A DNA stretch of 64,000 nt from Corynebacterium lactis (GCF_900519355.1 NZ_ULHE01000004.1:225091-289090); one strand, 5' to 3'. Positions 8,230 to 18,607 are shown, counted from the stretch's first letter. Notes: generated from the letters alone by a model not told the origin. Numbers and translations: made by a program.

Positions 8230-9678
8230 GTGGACTTTATTTCTACCCGCGACCCGGAGCGCACTCCGAAGAAGTTCTCGGACATCCTCCTCGGCGGTCT
8301 CGCCGACGACGGCGGTCTGTACCTCCCCGTCGAGTACCCGCAGGTCGACGACGCGACGCTTACTCGCTGGCGCGCCGTGCTTGCCGACGACGGCTACGCG
8401 GCCCTGGCCGCCGAGGTCGTGGGCCTCTTCGTGGACGACATCCCGGCTGAGGATCTCCGCGCAATCTGCGCCCGCGCCTACACCTACCCGAAGTTCTCGG
8501 ACGAGGACATCGTGCCGGTGACCAAGCTGGAAGACGGCCTCTTCATCGGCCACCTCTCCCAGGGCCCGACCGCCGCGTTTAAGGACATGGCGATGCAGCT
8601 CCTCGGCGAGCTCTTCGAGTACGAGCTCCGCCGCCGCGGCGAGACCCTGAACATCCTGGGCGCGACCTCCGGCGATACCGGCTCCTCTGCCGAGTACGCG
8701 ATGCGCGGGCGCGAGGGCATCAGCGTGTTCATGCTGACCCCGGCGGGCCGCATGACCGCGTTCCAGCAGGCGCAGATGTTCGGCCTGCAGGACCCGAACA
8801 TCCACAACGTCGCCCTCGACGGCGTCTTCGACGACTGCCAGGACATTGTCAAGGCCGTCTCCGGCGACCTGGAGTACAAGGCCTCGCGCCACATCGGCGC
8901 GGTCAACTCCATCAACTGGGCGCGTCTGATGGCGCAGGTCGTCTACTACGTCTCCTGCTGGATCCGCGTCACGGGCGGCAACGGCCCGAAGGCGGACAAC
9001 TCGGAGAAGGTCAGCTTCAGCGTGCCGACGGGCAACTTCGGCGACATCTGTGCAGGCCACATCGCCCGCCAGATGGGCGTGCCGATCGACCGCCTGATCG
9101 TCGCGACCAACGAGAACGACGTGCTGGACGAGTTCTTCCGCACCGGCGGCTACCGCGTCCGCACCGCGGCGCAGACCCACGCGACCTCCTCGCCGTCGAT
9201 GGATATCTCCCGCGCCTCCAACTTCGAGCGCTTCATCTTCGACCTGCTGGGCCGCGACGCGGAGCGCACCGCCCTGCTGTTCGGCAAGAAGGTCAAGGAG
9301 GGCGGGTTCTCGCTGACCGGCGAGCGCGTCTTCGCCGACGCCTCGGCGAAGTACGGTTTCCTCTCCGGCCGCTCCACCCATGCCAACCGCATCCAGACCA
9401 TCAAGGACTGCTGGGAGCGCCTGGGCGTCATGGTCGACCCGCACACCGCCGACGGCATTCACGTCGCCCGCGGCGTCCAGGAGCTGGTTTCCACGCCGAT
9501 CGTCTGCCTCGAGACCGCCCTGCCGGTGAAGTTCTCCGAGACGATTATGGAGGCCACCGGCCGCGAGCCGGACGTGCCGGAGCGCTTCGAGGGAATCCTC
9601 GACGCCCCGCGCCGCGTCGCCGACCTGCCCAACGACGTCGACGTCGTCAAGCAGTTCATCGACGATAACCTGGCGTAA
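8230..9678 (+). CDS. thrC: Threonine synthase
   Basis: Converts O-phosphohomoserine to threonine using PLP. The 482-residue length matches the long (yeast/corynebacterial) type with the N-terminal domain MDFISTRDPERTPKKFSDI. The PLP lysine lies in GPTAAFKDMAMQ, and the phosphate-binding GATSGDTGSSAEYA follows. The GTG start at 8230 is preceded by TTAGGGG. A strong terminator follows, so it is monocistronic. Confidence 0.96.
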   Translation: MDFISTRDPERTPKKFSDILLGGLADDGGLYLPVEYPQVDDATLTRWRAVLADDGYAALAAEVVGLFVDDIPAEDLRAICARAYTYPKFSDEDIVPVTKLEDGLFIGHLSQGPTAAFKDMAMQLLGELFEYELRRRGETLNILGATSGDTGSSAEYAMRGREGISVFMLTPAGRMTAFQQAQMFGLQDPNIHNVALDGVFDDCQDIVKAVSGDLEYKASRHIGAVNSINWARLMAQVVYYVSCWIRVTGGNGPKADNSEKVSFSVPTGNFGDICAGHIARQMGVPIDRLIVATNENDVLDEFFRTGGYRVRTAAQTHATSSPSMDISRASNFERFIFDLLGRDAERTALLFGKKVKEGGFSLTGERVFADASAKYGFLSGRSTHANRIQTIKDCWERLGVMVDPHTADGIHVARGVQELVSTPIVCLETALPVKFSETIMEATGREPDVPERFEGILDAPRRVADLPNDVDVVKQFIDDNLA

Positions 9679-9708
9679 CCGCGCGGGAATTCCCTCCCCT
9701 CGGTGTCT

Positions 9709-9750
9709 ACGGTGTCTGCCCTATTTTATTGGGGCAGACACCGTTAATTT
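9709..9750 (+). terminator. Rho-independent terminator after thrC
   Basis: ACGGTGTCTGCCC (9709-9721) pairs with GGGGCAGACACCGT (9731-9744) and is followed by TAATTTT. Confidence 0.92.
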
Positions 9751-9784
9751 TGCCATGGGCCTATCGCCGCGGCGCGCACTCGCA

Positions 9785-9801
9785 CACAATGGCGTCTTAT
9801 G
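9785..9801 (+). promoter_or_regulatory. Leaderless promoter of the ThDP enzyme gene
   Basis: CACAAT (9785-9790) lies exactly 8 nt before ATG 9799 and no Shine-Dalgarno is present. Same arrangement as other leaderless starts in this window. Confidence 0.55.
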
Positions 9802-11657
9802 AGCACTTCGCCCATCCATGGCAACGCGTCCCGAACCTTCCCCAAGCGCACCTTCCCTCGGGCCACATCTGAGCTTTTGTCCTCAGAATCTCTGCCCCCG
9901 GAGGCATTCACTGTCGGCCCCTCGGCGACGGTGTCATCGGCAATCGGCGCCGTCCTGCGCGAGCACTGCACTCACTGCTTCGGGCTGATCGGCAACGCAA
10001 ACTCCCACTTCATCTCCGCGCTGACGGAGTCGGGCTTCGGCTATACCTCGGTGCGCCACGAATCTTCGGCCGTCGGCGCGCCGACGCATACTTCCGCGCC
10101 TGCGGTTCCATGGCGATCGCCACGACCACGTGTGGCGCCGGTTTCACCAACGCGCTCACCACGCTCGCTGAGGCGAAGGCCGCGCGCATCCCCCTTGTCT
10201 TAGTCACCGGCACGCACCCGGCCGCCGCCCGCCCCTTTGACCTCAATCAATCCGGGATGCTCGATGCCCTCGGCGTCTGCTATCTCACCGCATCTCCGTC
10301 GTCGGCGCTTTCCGACGCCCACATCGCCGCCGAGCTGGCCGCGTTCCTCCGGGAACCTGTCGTCGTGCAGATCCCATTCGATATCCAGGACTCTCCCCTC
10401 ATCGACGGGGGCGATACCCCGAAGAATATCCACCTGATGGAAACCGCCACCAGCGCTCACGGGGCATCCTCTGCGCAGCACCAGCGGCCTTTGCATAACG
10501 ACGGCGACACGGCGCTGGACACCCCGTCGGCGACCGTGGAAGACGTTGCCCGCCTGCTGCTCGGGGCTCGCCGTCCGCTTATTGTTGCGGGCCGAGGCGT
10601 CCACCTATCCGGGACTGCCGACATCGTCCGGTCGATTGGCGACAGCGTCGGAGCGCTGTTTATGCACTCCGCGATGGCCCGTCACGTCGTCGACAGCCCG
10701 TGGGAGCTGGGCACGGTCGGCGGTTTTGCCCACTCGTGGCAGCATGAGCTGGCGCGGCAGGCCGACGTCGTCCTGGTCCTCGGAGCCAGCCTGAATGCTT
10801 TCCAGTGCCGCGGCGGAAACATGTTTGGCCACGACGCCACGATCGTCCATATTCTCGACGAGCCGCACCCCGCTTCCCTGCCTGCGAGTATCCGAATGTT
10901 CTCCGATCTGGAGGACATTCTTCCGGTCCTGCGCGACCTGGTTGCACCCGACCGCCTTCCCGCCCGCGACTCCCGGGATTCGAGTAGCTGGCGCGCACAG
11001 CTTGGCAGCTTGGACGCTCACCGCCCGGAGCGCATCGTCGAGTCCGCGACGTGCGCGGATGGCCGACTCGATCCGCGGGCCTGCCTGCAATTGCTCGATC
11101 AGCTTCTTCCCCAGCGCAGGTCGGTCTGCACGGACGGCGGCCACTTCCTGGGCTGGGTTCCGAAGTTCCTCGACGTGCCGGGGCCCGCCAACCAGGTCAT
11201 CGTCGGCACCGCTATCCAGTCCATCGGGATGGGGCTCGGCTCGCTGGTCGGCGTGGCGGCAGCGCGCCCCGAGGACTACTGCGTCCTCGTCGCAGGCGAC
11301 GGCGGCGGGATGATGGGGCTGGCCGACCTGGGCTCGGCCATCGCAAGCTTGAACAGGGGCGCGATTGTGTTCATGAACGACGCCGCCTACGGCGCGGAGC
11401 TGCACCAGTACAGCCAGGCGGGCCTCGACACCTCCTCCATGGTCATTGAGGACTGCGACTTCGCGGCCCTCGGCGAGGCCTTCAGCGCGACTGGATTCAC
11501 TATTCGTACCGAGGAGGACTTCGCGTTGCTGCGGGACTACTTCGCGGCTCTGTCTGCCGAGCCACAGCCGGGAGAGCGCGCCGTCGCAGTCATTGACTTC
11601 AAAATCTCTCGCAGCGTCGTCGCGGATTTCGTCAAAGAGGTCCTCGCAAAGAAGTAG
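9799..11657 (+). pseudogene. Thiamine diphosphate-dependent enzyme (acetolactate synthase/benzoylformate decarboxylase-like), frame broken near 10080
   Basis: The family decarboxylates or ligates 2-oxo acids. The N-terminal ThDP-binding (PYR) half, with the activating Glu in SVRHESSAV, reads from ATG 9799. The rest reads in another frame from ADAYFRACGSMAIATTTCGAGF to 11657. Adding one G (GCGCC to GCGGCC at ~10080) rejoins them into 619 residues. The C-terminal PP domain has GDGGGMMGLADLGSAI and NDAAYG, the metal/ThDP motif with Asp-Ala instead of the usual Asn-Asn. Substrate is unknown: the middle domain and active-site loops are not diagnostic to me. The broken frame is probably a read error. 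The MFS permease 90 nt downstream has its own promoter. Confidence 0.75.
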
Positions 11658-11735
11658 CACCGTTCCTATACCTGCTTGCCTGCGCAATGCTCGGCGGTGC
11701 AGGGGGCGACCGAATCGGTTCCGAAGCGCCGGTAC

Positions 11736-11751
11736 TACACTGCAACGAGTG
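11736..11751 (+). promoter_or_regulatory. Leaderless promoter of the MFS permease gene
   Basis: TACACT (11736-11741) lies 7 nt before the GTG start at 11749, with no Shine-Dalgarno. Confidence 0.6.
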
Positions 11752-13161
11752 AATATTCAGCGACCTGACAGCCACGCCCACGCGGAGACGACCACCCCAG
11801 CTCCCCCGCCCGCGCGAAGTCAGGTCGCTTACAAGGATCCGCGCGAGCACGTCACCGCCCGCGCCGTCGGCGTCTGGCTGGTCGCGCTGCTGACCTACAT
11901 CGTCGCCATTACGGGCCGCACCTCCCTCGGCGTCGCGGGCGTCGAGGCCCTGGGGCGCTTCCACATCAACGCCTCCCAGCTGGCCGTGTTCACCGCGGTC
12001 CAGGTCGGCGTGTACGCCTTCGCCCAGATCCCGACCGGCATCATCATCGACCGCGTCGGCGCGAAGAAGACGATGGTCGCCGGCGCCCTCATTATGGCGG
12101 CCGGCCAGGCAATCCTCGCCCTGACCACCTCCTACCCGCTGGCGATCTTTGCCCGCGTGCTCATCGGCGCCGGCGACGCCACTGCGTTCCTCGGTGCCAT
12201 GCGCCTGCTTCCCGCATGGTTCCCGCTGCGCGCCACTCCCCTATTCACCCAGCTCACTGCGGGCGTCGGCCAGCTCGGCCAGTTCATCTCCGCCGTGCCC
12301 TTCCTCGCCGTGCTGCACGCCGCCGGCTGGGTGCCCGCGTTCATCTCCCTGACCACCGGCGGCATCATCATCGCCATCGTCGGGCTGATCGCGCTTGCCG
12401 ACGTCCCCACCGTCCCGGGTGAGTCGAGGCCGTCGCGGAGGGAGCATCGTGAAGCGAAGAAGGCGGCCAGGGCCGCCGGAGTGGCGACGACGCAGCGGCT
12501 CGGCATCGGCGAAACGCTGCGCATCGTGACCACGCACCCGGTGTGCTGGCAGGGATTCTTCACCCACTGGACGGGGCTGATGCACCAGTGCATCTTCACG
12601 CTGCTGTGGGGCATGCCGCTGATGACGCTGGGCCTCGGCCTGACGCCGGCGCAGGCCAGCGTCGTGTTGATCATCAATACCCTGGCGGTGATTGTCGCCG
12701 GGCCACTGATGGGCATGATCTCGGCGAGGGCGGGCCGGGCGCGCTTCACGGTCATCGCCGCGATCGCGATTGCGGACATGGCGATGTGGATCGTGTTCCT
12801 GGCCAGCGAGAACCCGCCCGCCTACTGGGCGATTATCCTGCTCAACATCGGCATGGGCGCCCTCGGCCCGATGTCCAACCTCGGCTTCGACTCGGTGCGC
12901 GAACACGTCGACCGCAAGGTGCTGGCCACCGGCACGGGACTGGCGAACATGGGTGGCTTCATCGCCACGATGATCGCCTCGCAGGGCGTCGGCCTGCTGC
13001 TGGACTACTCCGCGCACGGAGCTAATTACGTGTGGGCGGACTTCCGCGTCGGCTGGCTGGCTGTCATCGCCATCTGGGTCGTAGGCGTGGTCGGACTGTT
13101 TGCCTCCCAGGTGGCGGTGCGCCGCCACACCGCCGCACGGCACAAGGTCACGCTGGACTAG
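11749..13161 (+). CDS. Major facilitator superfamily permease
   Basis: A 470-residue transporter with about twelve transmembrane segments in two halves, separated by a basic cytoplasmic loop around SRPSRREHREAKKAARAA. The loop after TM2 (IIDRVGAKKTMV) matches the MFS motif A pattern. GTG 11749 is chosen because a -10 box lies 7 nt upstream and because upstream residues in the same frame overlap the ThDP enzyme's 3' end in a non-coding manner. Substrate unknown. Being next to a 2-oxo acid ThDP enzyme makes an organic acid possible but unproven. Confidence 0.85.
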   Translation: MNIQRPDSHAHAETTTPAPPPARSQVAYKDPREHVTARAVGVWLVALLTYIVAITGRTSLGVAGVEALGRFHINASQLAVFTAVQVGVYAFAQIPTGIIIDRVGAKKTMVAGALIMAAGQAILALTTSYPLAIFARVLIGAGDATAFLGAMRLLPAWFPLRATPLFTQLTAGVGQLGQFISAVPFLAVLHAAGWVPAFISLTTGGIIIAIVGLIALADVPTVPGESRPSRREHREAKKAARAAGVATTQRLGIGETLRIVTTHPVCWQGFFTHWTGLMHQCIFTLLWGMPLMTLGLGLTPAQASVVLIINTLAVIVAGPLMGMISARAGRARFTVIAAIAIADMAMWIVFLASENPPAYWAIILLNIGMGALGPMSNLGFDSVREHVDRKVLATGTGLANMGGFIATMIASQGVGLLLDYSAHGANYVWADFRVGWLAVIAIWVVGVVGLFASQVAVRRHTAARHKVTLD

Positions 13162-13184
13162 GGTCTGCCAGACAGGTGTGTGGC

Positions 13185-15362
13185 CTAGAACAGCGAGAGC
13201 TGTTCCGGGCCTTCGGGCGCGTCCGGGCCTTCGTCATCGGACTGGCCCTGGCCGTTTTCGGCCGCGGGGACGTCCGCCGGGGCGTCGGCAAGCGAGGAGG
13301 GCTCCGGGGCCTCGTGCTCGAGCATCTTGTAGAGCTTCTCGGTCTTGGTCAGGCGCAGCAGTTCGGCGTAGATGACCAGCTTCATCGAGCTGTTCAGAAG
13401 CGGCCCCAACTGCACGAATAGGCCGTCGACATCGCCGTCGACCGCGAGGCACGCCCGGCGCAAGCTGTCCTCCGAGATGATCCAGCGAGAGGACTTCCCG
13501 CAGGTCTCGCGGTCACCGATGAAGTCCAGAGCCATCGAGACCGCGTTGCCGGGCACGCCATCGAGAGTCGCGCTCAGGCGCTCATTCGGGGTGGAATCCG
13601 TGAGCAGCTTCGAAATCTGCACCGCCTCGGCGGCGGGAATGTGGCCGGATGCGTATTCCGCTATCAGCTCCGCCATGCGTGGCACGCTGACGTACTGGTC
13701 GGTCAGCCAGGCATCATGCAGCGCGTACATGATGCTCATCGCCTGCCACGAGGACTGCCCCTGGTACAGGATGCCCAGGATTCCGGCCTGTTCCAGCAGC
13801 CAACTAATCATTGAGTCCGGGTCCGCGCCGTTGCGCAGGCACAAGTTCTCCACGCGCCACAGCAGGTGATTCTCGACGCAGCAGCCGTAGTACTTCTGAT
13901 CCTCCTCCAGCTGCGCGGCCAAGGACACGACCTCCCGCGCCGCACGCGGGTAGCCATAGGCGAGCGCAGCAGCTGCGTACTCCCCCGCATCGGCGGTCGC
14001 CCACGGGTACTCGCCACTCCACTGCCCGCGTCCCGCTAAGAAACCGGCCACCAGGTATCCCCACTTTGCCGTGGCGTCGGCGCTGTACCAGCTCTCCAGC
14101 GCGCGTGGAGTCGGGTGGCCCGTCTGCGGGTCCAGTAGTCCCGCGTTGACCAGCATCTCGACGATCCACGGTGCCGCGAAGGCGTCCGCCCCGACGGATG
14201 CCGCGAAGTCCTGAATCCACAGCAGGCTCGACTGCTCGTAGATGTCCAGCGGGTCCTTCAGCCGCCCGTCGTTGCTGCCCGCAGCCTCCATGAATGCCGA
14301 GGCGAACGTCACGGCGGCAACTGATGCCTCGGTCAACTCCTGCGGCTCGATGCTGCCGGGATACGGCTCGGTGCGGTGCGGGCGGCGAATAAACCAGCCT
14401 TTATCCTTCAGCGCGAGCGCTGCCGGCGCGGCGAAGCGCGCGACGAGTGGCTCCGAGTCCTCCCGCGGGGCGAACGAATAGACCGCCGAGTCCGGGTCGA
14501 GCGGGGCCACGCACAAGAGGAGGCGCTCCTCCGCCCAGCGCACGGCATCCTCTCGCTGCTCCGACCACTGATCGAGCGGAATCGACTTATCGTCCAGCAC
14601 CATCCAGCGCAGCTCATTGCGGATATCCACCGGTGCCGACGCCACCACCGAGCGCACCCGCACGGGATCGCACAGGTAGCTGCGGGCGATGCTCACCGCG
14701 CGGGAGAACATCAGCGATTCGACCTCCGACTGCGCCCGAGACTCGCTGCTGCCACCGGGTTCTTCCCCGGCCTTGTCAGCGAAAGCCTCGCGGGCTGCTT
14801 CGCGTTCGTCCAGGTCGTCGATTCCGAGCCTGTCCATGCGCCGCTCCAGCGCACCGAGGTCGGAGTTGTGCACCAGATCCAGGACGCTAAAGTCCAGCGT
14901 CGGCTCCGCCGGGAAACGCTCAGAGATGTGCTTCGGCACATTCCAGACGCCCGCTGGCTCCTCCCACACGAGTCCCTGCCGCTGGCCCCGCTCCAGCAGC
15001 TCCTGAAGCTCCCGCTTGCCGACGCGCCGACGCTGCCTGTCCACGCCGTCCGGCCCGTCGTGCGCCGCCGTATCCGCCTCCGAGGCCCAAAAGGCAACGG
15101 AGAGGAGGGACTCGACCGTCGCCGAATCCTCCAACGCGTGAATCATCTGCGCAACATCCAGGACGTCGGGGTCGCAGAAGGACAGCACCATCGTCGAGGC
15201 GGCCTCGGACTGCAGCAAGTGCACGGCCTCATCGCCCTCCGGGCGCGGGCCCAGAATCGACGGCCAGGAGCGGTCCAGGAGGAAACGCAGATCAACCTCG
15301 CCGAGCCCACGGATGTAATCCTCGTAGCTCGGCCGCGCGAAGTAGTCGACGTTGCGGTTCAT
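13185..15362 (-). CDS. Uncharacterised 725-residue protein ending in a sliding-clamp-type motif (QLSLF)
   Basis: I do not recognise a catalytic domain. It is soluble, rich in Ala/Glu/Leu helices, with no signal peptide, and of a size seen in actinobacterial proteins of unknown function. The last six residues are EQLSLF, an exact match to the consensus QL(S/D)LF by which polymerases and repair proteins bind the beta sliding clamp. It follows an acidic, disordered tail (ADVPAAENGQGQSDDEG). This suggests, but does not prove, a replication or repair role. The ATG at 15362 is chosen over TTG 15368 because CATAAT lies 8 nt upstream (leaderless). It converges with the MFS gene and lies 62 nt upstream of glnE's end. 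Confidence 0.8.
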   Translation of the reverse strand: MNRNVDYFARPSYEDYIRGLGEVDLRFLLDRSWPSILGPRPEGDEAVHLLQSEAASTMVLSFCDPDVLDVAQMIHALEDSATVESLLSVAFWASEADTAAHDGPDGVDRQRRRVGKRELQELLERGQRQGLVWEEPAGVWNVPKHISERFPAEPTLDFSVLDLVHNSDLGALERRMDRLGIDDLDEREAAREAFADKAGEEPGGSSESRAQSEVESLMFSRAVSIARSYLCDPVRVRSVVASAPVDIRNELRWMVLDDKSIPLDQWSEQREDAVRWAEERLLLCVAPLDPDSAVYSFAPREDSEPLVARFAAPAALALKDKGWFIRRPHRTEPYPGSIEPQELTEASVAAVTFASAFMEAAGSNDGRLKDPLDIYEQSSLLWIQDFAASVGADAFAAPWIVEMLVNAGLLDPQTGHPTPRALESWYSADATAKWGYLVAGFLAGRGQWSGEYPWATADAGEYAAAALAYGYPRAAREVVSLAAQLEEDQKYYGCCVENHLLWRVENLCLRNGADPDSMISWLLEQAGILGILYQGQSSWQAMSIMYALHDAWLTDQYVSVPRMAELIAEYASGHIPAAEAVQISKLLTDSTPNERLSATLDGVPGNAVSMALDFIGDRETCGKSSRWIISEDSLRRACLAVDGDVDGLFVQLGPLLNSSMKLVIYAELLRLTKTEKLYKMLEHEAPEPSSLADAPADVPAAENGQGQSDDEGPDAPEGPEQLSLF

Positions 15363-15376
15363 AGCCAACCATTATG
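15362..15376 (-). promoter_or_regulatory. Leaderless promoter of the QLSLF-tail protein
   Basis: On the minus strand CATAAT (15371-15376) is followed by 8 nt and ATG (15362-15360). No Shine-Dalgarno. Confidence 0.6.
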
Positions 15377-15424
15377 CACCACGCGCCGGAACGAGTCGCT
15401 CACCGGGCGATTCGGGTGGCGCGC

Positions 15425-18400
15425 CTATCCGTGGTCCGGGTTCTCCTCGCCCCAGAAGACACGGTTGACCACGCGGCTGGCATGGCGCGTGATGCGCAAG
15501 TAGTTCTCCATGAACCCGTTGGAGTCCGTCGGGTCCCAGCCCGCGGCACCCGCGACCTGCCCCAGCTGTCTTCCGGGCTGCGGCAACTGGTCGGTGCGCT
15601 TACCGCGGGTGAGCACCAGGGCGTTGCGGGCGTGCGTCGCAGTCAGCCAGGCCAGGCGCAGGGCCTCGGCGTCCTCATGACCGAGGATCTCGTGCTCCTC
15701 CAGCACGTGCAGGCACTGCAGCGTGGAGGTGTTGTGCAACTCCGGCACCTCGTGGGCGTGCAGGAAGGTCAGCAGCTGCACCGTCCATTCGATGTCGGTA
15801 AGCGCACCGGATCCCAGCTTCGTGTGGGTGCGCCGGTCCGCGCCGCGCGGCAGGCGCTCGGTGTCGACGCGGGCCTTCATCCGGCGGATCTCCTGCACCA
15901 TCTTCGGGCTCGCACCGCCCTCCGGGTAGCGCAGCGGATCGATGGCCCGCAGGAAACGCGTCCCCAGGTCCTCGTCGCCCGCGATCCAGGTGGCGCGCAG
16001 CAGCGCCTGCATCTCCCACGTCTCACCCCAGCGCTCGTAGTAAGAAAGGTAAGACTCCAGGGTCCGCACGATGGGGCCGGAGCGACCCTCGGGCCGCAGA
16101 TCGACGTCGACCTCCAGTGGCGGGTCCTGGCTGGGCTTGGCAAGCCTGCGCCTTAGCGAGTCACAGATGCGCGTCGCCCACTTGACCACGTCGGTGTCGT
16201 CGGCAAGCGGGGTGCCGTCGGCGTCCTTGCGGGCCTCGCAGATGAACATCACGTCGGCGTCGGAGCCGTAGCCCAGCTCGGCGCCGCCGAGGCGCCCCAT
16301 GCCAATCACCGAGATGATGCCGGGGATCTCGCGGTCCGGGTGCGCCTTGGCCCAGCCGCGGATCTCGGCCAGCAGCGCGGCCTCCAGTACGTTGTCCCAC
16401 ACCAGAGACAGGGAGTGGCACACCTGCTGGACATCCATCAGACCGAACAGGTCCGCCGAGGCGATACGCGCCAGCTCCGCGCGGCGCAGGGAACGCGCAA
16501 CCGCAATCGCCCGCTCCGGGTCGTCGTGGCGCCCGGCGGCGGCGACCAGCGAACGGCCCACCGTCTGGGGGTCCGTATCCAGCAGCTTCGGACCCGTCGC
16601 GCCGTCTCCGAAGCGCTTGATGACCTCCGGGGCGTGCATGACCAACTCCGAGGCGTACGGCGAAGACCCCAGCACGTGCATCAGACGCTGGCCGACGATG
16701 CCCTCGTCGCGCAGCGTCCGCAGGAACCACTGGCGGTCATGCAGCTCCTCGGAGAGCTTGCGGTAGCCCAGCAGGCCCGCGTCCGGGTCGTGCGTGCTCG
16801 ACAGCCACTCCATCAACGTCGGCAGCAGCATCGCCTGGATGCGGGCCTTGCGGGAACCGCCGGAGGCCAGCGCCGAGAGGTGGTCGTAGGCGCGGTCCGG
16901 ATACTGGTAGCCGAGGGCCGCCAGCTGGCGCTTTGCCGCGTCGGCCGAGAGCTGCAGCGTCCCGATGTCCTGCTCCACCACGGAGTTCAGGAGCGGGCGG
17001 AAGAAGAGCTTGTTGTGCAGCGTGCGAATCTGCGTGCTCGTCGAACGAACGCGCTTCGCCAGCAGCTCCGCGGCGTCGCTGCCGCCCTGCCCCGTGAGCC
17101 CGGCGGCCCGGCCCAGCCAGCGGCGGTTCTCCAGGTCACTATCCTCCGGCAGGAGGTGCGTACGACGCATTTTCTGCAGCTGCAGCCGGTGCTCGAGCAG
17201 CCGCATGAACTCGTACGCCTGGATCAGGGCGGCGCCGTCCTCGCGGCCGATGTACCCTGCCTCCACCAGGGCGTCCAGCGCCATCACCGTCGGCAGCACG
17301 CGCAGCGAATCGTCGTAGCGGCCATGGACCAGCTGCAGCAGCTGCACCGCGAACTCGACGTCGCGCAGGCCACCGCGCCCCAACTTCAGCTCGCGGGGGC
17401 GCAGGTCCTCGGGGACGTTTTGGACCACGCGGGTGCGCATCTTCTGCACGTCCTCGACGAAGGACTCGCGCTGCGAGGCGGTCCACACCATCGGGGCGAG
17501 CGCCTCGATGTAGTCGTGGCCCAGGGCAACGTCGCCCGTCATCGGCCGGGCCTTCAGCAGCGCCTGGAACTCCCAGGTCTCCGCCCAGCGCTTGTAGTAG
17601 GCAACGTGGGACTCCAGCGTGCGCACCAGCGCGCCGGACTTGCCCTCCGGCCGCAGCGCGGCGTCGACCTCGAAGAAGCAGTGGCTGGCAATGCGGATGA
17701 ACTCGCTGGCCAGGCGCGTCGCGCGGGCGTTCGCCGGCTCGGCGACGAAGATCACGTCCACGTCGGAGATGTAGTTCAGCTCCTGCGCGCCGCACTTGCC
17801 CATGGCAATCACGGCCAGGCGCGTCGACACCGGCGACGACGGGTAGACGGTCGCCACCGCCACCGACAGAGCTGCCGTCAGCGCCGCATCCGCCAGGTCC
17901 GACAGTGCCTCCGAGACCTGCCGGAAGGGGACCTCGGGCTGCCCCGGGCGCCGCGGCCCCCGCGGGTAGGTGCCCGCCAGGTCGGCCGCCGCGATGCGCA
18001 TAATCAGGTTGCGGTAGGAGCGCTGCATCGCCACCTCCGCCTCGCGGCCGGTGAGCTCGGCGCGGTAGAGGCCCGGGCCCTCCAGCGTCGACGGTGCCAC
18101 CACGGGCTCCCGGTATTCGAGGTCCTTCTCCCGCTCCAGGCTCTCCTCATCAACAAGATCCGGGGTTTCTGGGGCGGCGCGCACGCTGGTGAGCATCTCG
18201 CGGAACATGTCCGCCTGCGTCGGCAGATCCGCCTGCAGCAGAATCCACTCCACGGGGTTGGCGACCAGGTGATCGCCCAACATCGACGACCCGCCCAGCA
18301 GCGCGAACATCCGGGTGCGCAGCGGCACCTGCTTGCGCATCGTGGCATCGAGCACCTGCCAGGACGCCCACTTTTCTAGCTCCCCGGCTTCCTCGCGCTC

Positions 18401-18607
18401 GTCCAGCGCAGCTTTCAGACGCACCAGAGCCATCAGCGCCAGGTTTGGATCGGACGCACCGGCGAGCCCCCAGAGAAGTTCGAGGGACTCAGCGTTGTAC
18501 CAGCCGAGGTCGTGCAAATCCGTGAGCGTGCGCTCGTCGGCACGCAAGCCCAGCGCGGCGGGCTTCGGTACGGACTGGCGGGAGGTGCGCGGTCGGTTCA
18601 TCACCAT
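15425..18607 (-). CDS. glnE: Glutamine synthetase adenylyltransferase/adenylyl-removing enzyme
   Basis: Regulates glutamine synthetase I by adding or removing AMP according to nitrogen status. The protein (about 1060 residues) has the two nucleotidyltransferase domains: an N-terminal deadenylylating domain with AMGKCGAQELNYISDVDVIF and a C-terminal adenylylating domain with GMGRLGGAELGYGSDADVMF. Both retain the paired aspartates. Start codon is uncertain: TTG 18625, ATG 18607 or ATG 18601 are all in frame and none has a clear Shine-Dalgarno. It lies downstream of glnA2 in the same orientation, as in C. glutamicum and M. tuberculosis. Confidence 0.95.
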   Translation of the reverse strand: MVMNRPRTSRQSVPKPAALGLRADERTLTDLHDLGWYNAESLELLWGLAGASDPNLALMALVRLKAALDEREEAGELEKWASWQVLDATMRKQVPLRTRMFALLGGSSMLGDHLVANPVEWILLQADLPTQADMFREMLTSVRAAPETPDLVDEESLEREKDLEYREPVVAPSTLEGPGLYRAELTGREAEVAMQRSYRNLIMRIAAADLAGTYPRGPRRPGQPEVPFRQVSEALSDLADAALTAALSVAVATVYPSSPVSTRLAVIAMGKCGAQELNYISDVDVIFVAEPANARATRLASEFIRIASHCFFEVDAALRPEGKSGALVRTLESHVAYYKRWAETWEFQALLKARPMTGDVALGHDYIEALAPMVWTASQRESFVEDVQKMRTRVVQNVPEDLRPRELKLGRGGLRDVEFAVQLLQLVHGRYDDSLRVLPTVMALDALVEAGYIGREDGAALIQAYEFMRLLEHRLQLQKMRRTHLLPEDSDLENRRWLGRAAGLTGQGGSDAAELLAKRVRSTSTQIRTLHNKLFFRPLLNSVVEQDIGTLQLSADAAKRQLAALGYQYPDRAYDHLSALASGGSRKARIQAMLLPTLMEWLSSTHDPDAGLLGYRKLSEELHDRQWFLRTLRDEGIVGQRLMHVLGSSPYASELVMHAPEVIKRFGDGATGPKLLDTDPQTVGRSLVAAAGRHDDPERAIAVARSLRRAELARIASADLFGLMDVQQVCHSLSLVWDNVLEAALLAEIRGWAKAHPDREIPGIISVIGMGRLGGAELGYGSDADVMFICEARKDADGTPLADDTDVVKWATRICDSLRRRLAKPSQDPPLEVDVDLRPEGRSGPIVRTLESYLSYYERWGETWEMQALLRATWIAGDEDLGTRFLRAIDPLRYPEGGASPKMVQEIRRMKARVDTERLPRGADRRTHTKLGSGALTDIEWTVQLLTFLHAHEVPELHNTSTLQCLHVLEEHEILGHEDAEALRLAWLTATHARNALVLTRGKRTDQLPQPGRQLGQVAGAAGWDPTDSNGFMENYLRITRHASRVVNRVFWGEENPDHG

